A stretch of DNA of 64,000 nucleotides from Pisaster brevispinus (Eukaryota > Echinodermata > Asteroidea > Forcipulatida > Asteriidae): contig JAMKCF010000002.1 in assembly GCA_023634235.1 (NCBI GenBank), forward strand, positions 16,859,091-16,923,090, read 5' to 3'. Each line of letters opens with the position of its first letter. Positions within the stretch are counted from its first letter, which is position 1. Of this stretch, positions 23,601 through 35,300 are shown one piece after another. Under the pieces are notes generated by a model that saw only the letters and a list, made by a program, of their open reading frames with translations, made no database searches and was not told where the DNA came from. Position numbers and translations under genes: made by a program.

Positions 23601-26600
23601 TACTTGAGGAGACAACTTCTGGCCCAGGTAAAGACCTTTTTTACGTTACAGTTTTCCACAGTTCTCAGGGATTGATACAGTAAGTTGTTTGTCTGTCGTG
23701 TTGGGGAGGAGGGAGGAGGGAGGGTGGTGGCAGAGCTGGGGGAGCGAGTCATTTGCCCAGAGAGCTGGGTGACCTCTGACCCACGGTATTATAGTATAAG
23801 TAGAGAGGTGGTGGTGTGGGGGAAAGCTGGGCTCCTCATCGCCTTGGTCTGTCACTGCCTCTAGGGCATTGTTTCTCTTGAAACAACGATACAATGGCTC
23901 AAGGGCTTATTCAAAAGATGTTATATCAATTCCTTCTCTACACTGAGAAGATTTATTCAGGTTTATAATTCATTCTATGTTTCAGAAGCTGCTGCATATA
24001 GCATGGAGGGTTTTCAACATTGCCCAACAAGACGCAAATATTTCAAACATTTCACAGATGATAACATCTACAAGGCAGTTGTGCAGGTTTGCCATTTGCT
24101 TGGATTGTATGGTAAGTTTTCTATCAATTCATCATCGGAAATGTCTTAGTATTTTGTATGATTGTAAGATGATGAGCTATTATTGTTGGTATTACTATCA
24201 TTGTTATTTGATATTTTTGGTAATGAAACTAAGGAACCCTCCAAAGTGTCTTGCACTGTAACCGGTATGTCTGAAGATACCTGTGAAAAGAAGATGATGA
24301 AGGCGGAGACCCCCTACGGGGGAAAGTAAAACCATACAATCAGATAGTAGGGTCTGTTAACACAATCCATATGCAAGGCTTTGGTCTGAGGTGGGATTCG
24401 AACCGGGTCCAATGAGGTGAAAGGAAGGGAAAAAAATTACTGAGCCAACCTGGTCCCTTTATGTACTGAATAAATTTAAATCAATTTCCTCACCATCTTT
24501 ATTGTCTTCAACACAACATCTTCAATCATCTTTCTAGGAAATATCACACTTCTTGTGGACCATTTCCTTGACCTCTTCCACGAGACGACTTCAAATCAGA
24601 AACAAGCGGTCCTCATCTTAAATGAGATCATGCTGGGAACGATAGCATCACCAATGGACGACAGCAACAAGGCATCCTGGGAAGGATCTGCTTGTCCCGC
24701 CTTAAGGGAAAAAACAGAAATAGAGGGCGCTGTCCGGTAAGAGACTTTCATTCTCTGAATTTCTATTTAAAAAATAAAAGCAAAATGAAGTACTAAAAGA
24801 TATTCTTTTGCAATAGTGCAATAAACTGACAGGTACACAAAGGGGAATAATGCTTGCCCTTGTACTTTATTGATCTGATATGATTTGATTTGATTTGATT
24901 TGAAGCAACCAGGTTATATATCATTCATTCCCTGTGGACATCCCCTGGAAACTTGAAGATAAAACCGTCTTACAGAAATGGAGCAAACATAGTTGCAAGG
25001 TCTCCTTCTACAAACTTGATTTTTGACTAATATTCCTTTTCCCTTCCTAGGAATTTACTTCAAGAATACACTTCTTCTTCACATTGGTATCTGACTACAA
25101 CTCCCAGCCAATTAGAGGCTGCCGTGACACATAAGGGCACTGCTAATTGGCTGGTTGTCTCGCAGAGGGAGAACAACAGCATTTCATTGACCACATTGAA
25201 TAGCAATGTTCTTCTCATGAGTTTATTTTTGGAAGGGATTGGTGCGTTTTCTCAGGTATTACAAATAAATTTGTAAATTTGTTTTCTTTTGAGTCTTTAA
25301 TAAAGAACTTGGAAGGGATTGGTGCGTTTTCTCTGGTATTACAAATAAATTTGTAAATTATTGAGTCCTTAATAAAGGTTGGCTCTGAATTGTTTTGTTA
25401 TAATATTCATTTGATTATTTTCAACACGATACATTGATTGGTTACTCTCTCCAACAACAAAAAATTAAAAGAGGAACATTCCCCAATAGCCATCAGGAGA
25501 GTTTGTTTTATTGTTCTACAGCAGATAATTGTTGATTTGTTGTACTTATAGGTTCTTGGTTCAGGATTCAACCTGTTCTTGATGGATTGCCTCTACTCGG
25601 TACTTGAGAAAGTGGCTGATAGTAAATCAATTATCAGGTAAGATTTTGAAACATACCAAGCCTTGAATGGGCCAATGAAGGATGATGCTTGGGTGCTAAG
25701 CTAAATGAGCCTATTGCTGAATGCTTGCTGAGGCTTGGGTGTGCTGAGGGAGCCTATTGCAGAATGCTTGCTGAGGCTTGGGTGTGCTGAGGGAGCCTAT
25801 TGCAGAATGCTTGCTGAGGCTTGGGTGCTAAGCTAAAGGAGCCTATTGCAGAATGCTTGCTGAGGCTTGGGTGCTAAGCTAAAGGAGCCTATTGCAGAAT
25901 GCTTGCTGAGGCTTGGGTGTGCTGAGGGAGCCTATTGCAGAATGCTTGCTGAGGCTTGGGTGCTAAGCTAAAGGAGCCTATTGCAGAATGCTTGCTGAGG
26001 CTTGGGTGCTAAGCTAAAGGAGCCTATTGCAGAATGCTTGCTGAGGCTTGGGTGTGCTGAGGGAACCTATTGCAGAATGCTTGCTGAGGCTTGGGTGTGC
26101 TGAGGGAGCCTATTGCAGAATGCTTGCTGAGGCTTGGGTGCTAAGCTAAAGGAGCCTATTGCAGAATGCTTGCTGAGGCTTGGGTGCTAAGCTAAAGGAG
26201 CCTATTGCAGAATGCTTGCCGAGGCTTGGGTGTGCTGAGGGAGCCTATTGCAGAATGCTTGCTGAGGCTTGGGTGCTAAGCTAAAGGAGCCTATTGCAGA
26301 ATGCTTGCTGAGGCTTGGGTGTGCTGAGGGAGCCTATTGCAGAATGCTTGCTGAGGCTTGGGTGTGCTGAGGGAACCTATTACAAAATGCTTGCTGAGGC
26401 TTGGGTGTGCTGAGGGAACCTATTGCTTGTTATGGTTTTATTACAGCTGTGGTGCTGGAGAAAATAAGTACATAAATAAATAAAAAGAAAACTCTCTCAG
26501 AAATGATACAGACTGAATCCACGACCCTTAAAATTGCAGCACGACTTCTCACTTTATTTCATTATATTTCATCTGTCATCTTTTTCTTTTTCTCTAAAAT

Positions 26601-29600
26601 TGTCTCCTTTTCTCCTTTTTTCAGCCAAACAGCCTATTCAACCCTGATGCAAATGTATATGTCATGTGGTTACGAGAGTATTCCAGATCTACTTAGCTCC
26701 AATGCAGATTATCTTGTTGAGTCAATATCATCTGGTCTCAGACACCTCGATATGAGCCCTAAGACGCCACTTGTTCTTAAAGTCACACTCCAACATAGGT
26801 AAGAAGTCAAAGTGTTGGGCTAAGAGCTAACACTGTTCAAATTCTTGGTACTTGAAACATGGAGCTTTCAATTTGTGTTGCTCAACTTAGGTGAGAAGTC
26901 AAAGTCATATCCATCGTCAAGCATAATGTAAGAAGTCTGAGGACTTGTACCATATCTATGTTTTAACATATTTAAGAAGTCACAGGACTTGGACCATGTC
27001 TGAGGTCCAACATTGAATAAGTGTAGATAGCCAGTGAGTGTCATGTACATTAACTTCCCATTAGGCCTAGTTTGTTGTCCCATCTCTATTCTGGAGCATT
27101 TTGAATGTTTCTCAAGATTTGAACTCTGCAGTGTTGGAATCTTAATAAATGCATGTTACTCTTACTTATAGTAATGCTGATATGCTACCTCTTCTACAAG
27201 ACACCATTGATGAGGTAAGTTTCTCAAGAAATAATTAAAGGGCCCGTCACTTGATTAAGAAATTGGCGACAGTATCTATCTCTGAGGAATGTTTGTCAAA
27301 TAGTTGTATTCATAGGGATCTCAGCGGCCAATGCAAACTCTCCATATTTCTTTATGTATCATCTATTCCATTCTTACATTTGACATTCCTTAATAGATTC
27401 TAGTGACATTGGATGAGTATCACAAAGATCTTGCTCCGATGATGATTGATGTCTTGAAGACTCTCGTTGTTGCAATCATCAGATGGTTTCCTGAGGAAAA
27501 GGTACCGGGTAGTACTTCAACTTCGAACTTGTAGTAATCATAATAATCATAATGATGATGATGAGCCAAGCTTGTCACAATGACACTTCTGTGCCAGTAG
27601 ACCCTTCTCAGATGGCGTCACTATTTTATCGCTCATCATGCTGGAGTACTTACATGTGCATGTCACACACACACGATACTAGAACTGCACAAAAATGTGC
27701 TACGAAACACAATGCTGGACGGCACTATGCGTACCAATGTGTTTCTATACAATTGTGATGTCAGTGAGTAGAGTCTATAATCATTGATCAGAGGCAATAC
27801 AGGTAAGAGGTGTTCAGAAAGATTTGTAAAAGAAAGCAATGAGTTTAACACATTGAAATTTAAACAAGATGGTGTAAAAATTAGTCAAGAGTTGATCCTT
27901 ACAAGGTCAATTGAGGGACAAACTATTCTTAAATGAGTTTTAGGTTTGAGGTATAGATGCAGATATGCCATCCTTTCATATTTTATTCCGCTTAATTTTA
28001 CTTTTTGTCATCAGAAGAAAAGTGCAACATTAGAAGGGCAGCAAAGTGCTCAGCAATCCCTCCATAACTCTCAACCCGATAATCAACCTGTCACTCATGA
28101 AACAATCAAAGAGTTCTTCCTTGAACACCTCAGACTAAAACGCCTTGCAAATGGGGATGTACAAGAAAATGAAATAGAGGGCAGTGTTGGTGATAGCCCT
28201 GGAGAGGAGGTGGGTGATTGTGAGGATGAGGTTGATAAAGAGGAGGAGTTACCCCTACATGTGAAGACTGTGAAAGAGGTAAACAAAAATAGACTCAAAG
28301 GACTCTTATCGAGCTGCTATGTGTGGCCTGTCGTGGCCAAGTGGACTCAAGCTCTGGTGTTTCTAATCAGCAGAGTGTGGGTTCAAGTCCCGGTCATGAC
28401 ACTTGTGTCTTTAAGCAAGGCACTTAACCAGAGAATACGTGATCAGCGTGTGTGTACACATACAGTATTATGGCAAGAGAGGTCAAATGTCTATCTGGCA
28501 AGTATCTGGCAGGACTTCAGTCTCTGTTGCACTACAGTGGCACTGCAACATAGTCTGACGTCCTACCAGGGCTAAGCTGACCCTTGCTAAAGTTGTATGT
28601 ATTCTTCTTTGCATTCATAAAACTGATTTAAAAAAAAAAAAAAAAAAGTCTTTTACAGAATCTATTTTGCTGACTGTTTTGTTTGTTTTTTCTTTGAAGG
28701 TTCTCTCAAGATGTCTACATTTCCTGTCATCCAGTGACCCACGGCTACGTCTTAAAGTTCTTGACATCATTCAAAATGGCATCCGAGCTCTACAAAACTA
28801 TAAAGGTAGAAAGGACAGTAGTAATACACTGATTTAATTTCTTGAAATAAATCAATGCAAGAAACTTTTCTGTGAGAGCAATTTTGAGAGTGTAAAACCA
28901 TTAAAGGTGGGGTCATTGATTGGTTTTTGTCAAGGTATTGCGATTTGAATCTCCAAAACTTGCCAATTTTTAGTTTTACATTGTCTGCTCTAAACCAAAC
29001 TATCGGGCGGAGTGATTCTTTAAAAAGTGTGACAAGCTCCTGAAATTCACCCAATGTAAAGTTTTTTCTCAAATGCAAAATAAAATAAAGTCTTGAGGCC
29101 TCATGGTCATTTCAGTAGTCAAACAATGTCTGATGTCAAGTTTCATCTTTCTGATTATAAAGTGCATAACGTGTTACTTTGTCCCATTCAGATGAACTGC
29201 TGCCACTAATTCACAGACTCTGGCCTGCCTTTGTACAGCGTTTCAAGGATACCGAGCAATTGGTATCCTGCAAAGCCTGTGAAGCACTTGTTACTATGGG
29301 GGAGACCAGTGGTGATTTTATACAGAAGAGGATCATAAAGGATGTGTGGTCTAAACTGGTGTCTTTCCTTACAACGCAAGCCAAAATCAGGTATACTTCT
29401 AATAGCACTCTCCACTATAGAAGCCAAGTACCCGGATCTCAGAAAACAGGTCAATTGCACTTACGTACACGCTCATACCTATCCAAGCTTTATTTTTACT
29501 CATGTGTACTGACTATACTACTAGGGCAGTTTGGTGTGCTGATGATGCAGGTATCACGTAAGTGGTTGAATGTTTGTCAGACAGCCGCTATTTTGAGCAA

Positions 29601-30374
29601 AAGGAACGTTAGTAGTGCAGAATTCTATAGTAATCATATTGGTACTAAATGTTAATTATTATAATATTTTGATTAGTTAATTGTCCTCGTTAGAAACTCA
29701 GGTAATAGTTTTGTCAAGAACCACCTGTTCTCCAACCTGTAGTTGGTGTTTTCCACTTTCTTGTCATATTCCCTTAAGCTCTACTTTGTGCTCTTTCAGT
29801 GAGAAGTCTGGTCCATCTTACAGACACACCCCTTCCTGTAAGCTACAGCTGGCTGTCCTAGCTCTTCTTGGTCCTCTTTGTACTACAACAAGAATAGGAG
29901 GCAGTGAGCTGGCTACGATGGCGTCTGCTGGTCTGCCATACCTCAATGCTAGACAGCCTGAAGTTTTACAGCATGCTGCATTGGATGTCTTTGAGACATT
30001 TGGCAGGTTGGAGCCGGATGCAATGTGGCTTGCATTGAATGACATCTACTGCCCGACCGCTCTAAAACCACCCCATAAATGCTTTCCTTCACACAAGGTA
30101 AAGATTAAATGATCATCACTGATGCAAGAAGAACACCATCAATAAAAGTTGGGGAAATTGCAGTCTAGTACAAACCTATGCCATTTGAGACCTGTTTACT
30201 CTGTTCAGAGATAACACAAAATATAAAAACAAACTGCGACCTTCTTGTCTTGCATACCCACTTTTGAGTTTCTGACATTCCTGTTTGTTATTTTCTTTTC
30301 AGTTTGTTGGCGAGACTCATCCTCAGAGAAATCAATATTCAAAAAATGTCCAGAAACTTCTTGATCAACTTTAA
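17634..30374 (+). CDS. TTI1: TELO2-interacting protein 1 (TTI1)
   Basis: HEAT-repeat scaffold of the TTT complex (TELO2-TTI1-TTI2), which works with HSP90/R2TP to mature PIKK kinases such as mTOR, ATM, ATR, DNA-PKcs and SMG1. Exons: 17634-17815, 18007-18146, 18365-18440, 19400-19545, 20152-20264, 21608-21891, 22308-22540, 22965-23021, 23502-23627, 23986-24111, 24538-24736, 25051-25255, 25552-25637, 26625-26798, 27172-27214, 27397-27501, 28015-28278, 28700-28805, 29192-29390, 29800-30097, 30303-30374. This gives 1077 residues against 1089 in human. Matching blocks: YVLFPLRL (exon 1), EELKLAVIQ (exon 3), SFLPGI and GDLKQGQ (exon 5), YLKLLGP (exons 8-9), YFKHFTDD (exon 10), DYLVESIS and LRHL (exon 14), RLKVLDI (exon 18), SCKLQLAVL (exon 20). 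The low-complexity acidic linker in exon 17 matches the human one. The exon 6 donor (GTGTTA) and exon 16 donor (GTACCG) are weak. Confidence 0.96.
18575..18780. repeat. Dispersed repeat, two tandem half-copies
   Basis: A block with AAATAACAGTTGCCCATCAC, then GGCATACCAATCTTACCCA, then AGTCCAAAC is followed by a second diverged copy ending near 18780. A third copy lies at 48390-48500 in EIF4G. TTI1 intron 3. Class unknown. Confidence 0.55.
19969..20190 (+). repeat. tRNA-derived SINE
   Basis: A-box-like TGTGGTTAAGA and B-box GGATCGAATCC about 40 bases apart, with a non-tRNA body downstream (CCTGTGGTCATTTTTTGGCA). It abuts the acceptor of TTI1 exon 5, so the SINE body forms the upstream end of that 3' splice region. 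Confidence 0.6.
20520..20734 (-). repeat. tRNA-derived SINE
   Basis: On the minus strand it has B-box-like GGGTCCAAGTCCC and the family marker TGATCAGCAGAGTGTGG. Same family as 12950-13136 and 28320-28647. TTI1 intron 5. Confidence 0.65.
21366..21500. repeat. Degenerate MITE fragment
   Basis: GTTTGCGGTAACACCATAT and a terminal TAGTTCTGAAAAGAA recall the element at 15495-15763 in the same order, but pairing of the arms has been lost. TTI1 intron 5. Confidence 0.4.
24240..24445 (-). repeat. tRNA-derived SINE
   Basis: On the minus strand it has B box GGTTCGAATCCC preceded by a TTGGCTCAGT-type A-box region. It shares its body (ATGCAAGGCTT and CACTGAGCCAACC-type ends) with the SINE at 35865-36005. 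TTI1 intron 10. Confidence 0.65.
25229..25378 (+). repeat. 80-bp tandem duplication spanning the end of TTI1 exon 12
   Basis: The last 27 coding bases of exon 12 plus about 50 intron bases are repeated immediately downstream (25229-25308 and 25309-25378). The first copy has the real donor TCTCAG|GTATTA; the second reads TCTCTGGTATTA. Confidence 0.8.
25686..26424 (+). repeat. Two-type minisatellite in TTI1 intron 13
   Basis: About 17 tandem units share the core GCCTATTGCAGAATGCTTGC followed by TGAGGCTTGG. They end either GTGTGCTGAGGGA (type A, 43 bp) or GTGCTAAGCTAAAGGA (type B, 46 bp). The order read is B A A B B A B B A A B B A B A A A. Units of each type are nearly identical; the outermost units are the most diverged. 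Confidence 0.92.
28320..28647 (+). repeat. tRNA-derived SINE with poly(A) tail
   Basis: B box GGTTCAAGTCCC, family marker AATCAGCAGAGTGTGG, a body, and a terminal run of about 17 A residues ending at 28647. Plus-strand insertion just downstream of TTI1 exon 17; read-through from that exon stays open into the SINE to 28575. Confidence 0.75.
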
Positions 30375-32373
30375 TACTTGGTGAGATTAATTCCTGTATA
30401 CTTGTGTGAATATAAAAACCATTATATGAAAATGGACCAGACTATTTTTGCTTTCAGTCTCCTTTAAGTTATGAGTTGTCTGGAGGGATTCAGAATATGT
30501 CATCTCTATAAAACTATGTCAAGGTTAAAAGCCAGGCACTCAATTCATGACATAAGACTCTTTTACGTTACTTATTTCAGATTCTCAAAGCCTGGTTTAT
30601 ATTTCACACTAGCTGTGAAAGCAAAGTGACTTTCTTGCGTCACAACTGGAAAACAGCGCACACCCGATTGTTTGCTTCATATAATTTGCTTTGGATTCGC
30701 GTTCGCATGAAGTATAAACTGGGCTTAATTTGTCTAGGAAACTTACCATTACGGCCCTTTTTGGTTTATGCTGCAATAGTAATTTTTAAAAATGTGTGCT
30801 TTTGGTATGGGGATCGGAACAGGCAGAAAGAACCTAGGCCGTAGTGAAAGCCTTAACCTTGGTTGCCAAAATGGCCCATGATAACTTCAGACATGGTAGT
30901 TTTTATGCCAGAAGTTAAAGTACTGTTGTAAGAGCAAATTCTAAACTGTTCGTTGTAATGAAACTATAATAAGTTGTTCAATTGTAAGCTTTTAGTGAAT
31001 TATGTTCTTATCTTGGGACTGTTTACTAAAATTTGGAATGTTCATCATACAAGGAGTTCTTGGATTAGCACTGGCCTTGAAAATATGCACTAGTTTATAT
31101 CAAATAAATAAATGTAGACTATGCCCTGTTAGTCGGAGTTGGTAACAATAATAGTACATTTTAAAACCTTTAGACAGGAAAGATGACACCCCCAATAATT
31201 TTGAGACAAATAAAGACAAGAATTAAACAATTTTCTTGTAAAAATGATCACCATTCAGTTGTATTTGCATTGAAAAATTATTCAAACTATTGTAAGTGAA
31301 TAACATAAAAATACACACACCTGAAAAATTTAAACAAAAAAAATCCCTACATTTTAGAAACCAATTAATGCTTTAAGAATGTTTATACAAGCTAAGCTTA
31401 ATAAAGACTGGCAGTAAATGCATAGAAAAATTCATTTACTTACTGGAGAAAACTTAGTCACTCATTTTAGAATAAAACAACAAGATAACATGAAAATATA
31501 CAATCTACAATTACCATTAACAAGGCAGTACACCACTGGTTAATCTTAAACTTATTGTAAAAGATTGGTGGTAACAAGGTGCAATCTAAAAGGACATAAG
31601 TAATAAATCTATAACAGCTATATATTGTAAGATGATTTTGGCAGCAGAGGATTTCTTCCCTCAAATAACCAGAGTTAGAAGTTAAACTGTTTGTAAAAAG
31701 ATGGAACTGTATTGGCAAGTATTACAAGTCTTCAAAGGTTACCACAGCTACTAAGAGATGCTTAGTTTCTTCAAATTAAGTTTCACCTTAAACTGAATCT
31801 TGAAATTATACAAATTGGCACAATTTTAACACCAGATTTTACACATTTTAAAAAGTTGCAATAACAATCTTGAAACCACCTACCACCTCATCTGAATTCT
31901 AACTTTAAACACAAAGAAAAAAGTGTGGGCCCAAAAATTATAACTTTTTATGGAATACTACAATAGGCAAATACTGATTTTCACCTATTGATGATTATAA
32001 TGTAAAATTAAAATAAAAACCAGGTTCAATCAAAATTTAGATTTCAGATTAAGAAATGTTAAAAACTAAAATCTTTATATTTCAACATTATTAGAGGGTG
32101 TGATCGTTTGTAAACATTGTCTGACATTTCTTCAGAATTGTTAAAATCTTAAATTAAGTAGCAACGTTTAAACAAAATGATCAGAACTTTTTGCACAGCG
32201 GTCAGTATTTTTAGGCAGTGACTGCAAACTACCAATATAGTCTGTGTTCCAGATGTTATGAATGTTCCCACTTCGAGTATAAACTTGGTCGCTACACTAC
32301 CAATTTGTTGTCAGAATCTCCAGCGGAGTAACCTTCCCTCAGACACTTGTGTCAACATCAAGTCACCTCTCAA
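30375..32373. other. Shared 3' flank of TTI1 and SLC66A1
   Basis: The two genes converge here. The stretch is very AT-rich with no coding signal and presumably holds both 3' untranslated regions. AATAAA occurs at 31104 on the plus strand, about 730 bases after the TTI1 stop, and is a possible poly(A) signal. Confidence 0.55.
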
Positions 32374-35300
32374 TCAAGTTCTGTAGAAACCTTCATCATC
32401 TGATCGCACGTTTGGAGTAAGAAGTCCTCTCACTTCATCCTCACTGATTCTGTCATTCTTTTTATACAGACGAAACTGTAAAAGCATCTAGATTGATTTT
32501 CATTAAGGAAATGTGTGACTCATGGAAACACTACAAAGAGATTCTCAGAGTTCTTATGTCACTGTAACCCACATCTTATTTCTAATAGCTCTGTTTTGTG
32601 AACGTTACCCAAAACAAGGCCATGAGGTTGTCTAAGGTCATGGTAATATAAAGAAAATAAAGGAGAGAAGATATCTGTTCACATTTCTCTTGCACTGCAG
32701 TAGATTGTAAGATGGTAGGAACGGGACATTGAGGGAAAAGATACAGTGAAGGGATGAGAAGATACTGCACATGGCAAACTGCATGTGGTTCACAAAATAA
32801 AGTTGATTCTGGGCCAGTGTAACGTTGTAAGTTGAAGTGTATCATAAACACTGAACACACATCAATCCAGACTTTTATAAATATTTGTATAACTTATTCA
32901 GTCTAAAACATGCACATAACCCTGGGTTTGCAAATGCAACATATTAACAACCCTGGCCATAACAATACCAGCCTGAGATACCCAACTTGACTTCAGAAAA
33001 AAGGATACAATGCAATCGAAGCAGAGAGTTCCCAGGCTACCCAAAAGCCAGGGGAAATGTCTGAGGAGGAAGATGGGAGTAGTATTTTCCAGAATAATGG
33101 AGAGACCGTAGAAGATATTCCCTAAGACTGTCAGAACAAACATCATGATGGCTACACCTTCAACGGACTTACGTGTGTACTGCAAAAACAAAAAACACAA
33201 ATATTATTTTTCAAAGAAAATAATGTTTAGGTCTGCAATTTGAGATACTGTGATACTGAAGAAGATTGATCGCATGGCATCTTGAAGTCCGCTTGTGGTC
33301 CCATATGTAAACAATACTTGGCTAATCATTGTGAAACTTACATTCTTATAAAGTTGAGGTATTCTGGAAGCTAAATAGAAAACAGCGGAGACACATCCAC
33401 ATGCATATCCAATTATTTCCCTGTCATTCTGAAAGAAATAAAACAATACATGTACACTTAGTCATGGTTCCAAGATGCTCCAGTTGTGTAATCACAAATA
33501 CATGTACATCTGTAGTCACGAAAAATCCTGATTTGTTTAGCCTAATGGCAACTCCATTGAGTGATTAACTAGGATTCTTCCTCACTCTAGAGAAGATAAA
33601 ATGTAGCATCATATAGTAACTCTGCACCCATCCAATGAGGGTGGTTTGCCTGATCCAACGGACTTCAACCCACTGCATCTCATGAATGAAAGCTCCAAAT
33701 CCCACAAACTAATAAGGATGGCTACAGACAATCTACTTGCCTGTGTGCAATCCCCCCAGTGCACTCATCGAACAATTTAACACCGAGTTAAAAATAGCTC
33801 CAGATGTTCCAGCTTTTAAGACCATGCTGGAAATGTGCACAATTTAGTGATGCATGTGGGATCACATGGGGGAAATTGGGGCAATTTGTGCAGACAACAT
33901 ATGAAAATCAAGAAGAAGATTGCATGTGAAGTATCATCAGTTTATTGTAATAATAGTGCAGTCCTTAGCCCAACAGGTTACCCATAAGGAGTATTTCAAG
34001 TCAACTAAGCCTTTGCATGGAGGGAATAGGATAGAAGATGGCTTACTGGGGTAGCTATCACACCTTAATACTCACATAAAATAAACAAGCACCTGTTCCA
34101 AAGAACGGTACCTGACATATAGTAGTCTCCAATCCAAGGAGTGACCTCCCTGACCTCAAGCTCCCATCATACATTGTTGGTTGTTGTTGCCATGGTGATA
34201 ATGATAACCAACTGGTGCCACCCAATATGAGTAGACTTCCAATGCCGAATATAACTTGACTACTTTGTGGTTTAGCTACACTATCATAGCTTCTCTGAAG
34301 ACCTGAATTAATAAATACATTGTTATCATGATCTTATTCTTCTTTTGTGGATAATTATGAATAGTTTTAAGAATAAAACAAATATCGTGCGATGGACAAG
34401 ACAACAATTTTTTCTACATTTTGATAAAGTGTGGATATACATCCATTTTCAACCACAAAACCATTGTTAACAATTCTGCAATCTATAAATACAATCTAAT
34501 ACCACTTATGATATGCAGTTGAAATCAAGGTCAGTAATCAACTACTGATAATAATGTACTCTTTAATATCGACCTTAATTTCCACAATATCTGATAAAAT
34601 CACTGAATACAAGGACTTGGAACTTGTTGACTCTTGAGTCATTTCAACTTTCTGGAACCAAATTGTTGGAAGAAAAATTAACCCCAAAAGTTGACATTTT
34701 GATTAATGAAATCTGACAGCTTCCACCAGATTTTATAAAAGCATTTAGTTCCCCAAAAACTAACAAGCCAATAAATAAAATATCTGAAAAAAAAACATGA
34801 AATCATTTTTGGGAGCAAACCTTCTGTGAGCCTTCGTTGCCTTCTGTTCTTGATGTAATAGTAAGTAAACTGTAGTAAGACTAGACAATCCATTCCTATG
34901 TAGTAATATGCTACAGCTATCTGCATAGAAAATAAATGAAGTTAATGATAAACACCAAATCAAATTATAAAAGATGGTATTGACAATTGACATTATTTAT
35001 TTATTTTCCCCTCCAACAAGTCGCACTAAATATTATCTTGAGAACATTTCTCCAATATAAATTGAATTTGCTCTAGTCTTGCCCAAGGAGGTTGAGAAGT
35101 GCCCCAGCGGTGGCTTGCCCCATCGCAACGAACCAGCCCACTACACTCCACTGCTCAACCACACTCAAAGTCAACATTTTAACATAATTCTTTTTAAATT
35201 AAAGATATTACACAGTGAGGTAGGCCAATTATTCAATAAAACACACAGTTGGTCTTGTTCAGTCTTTGAGTTTACTGGCTCGATGCTAAAATCACTGGAC

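Noticed and set aside
25686..26424. CRISPR-like array
   Set aside because: This is a eukaryotic intron, and the units are contiguous repeats without unique spacers.
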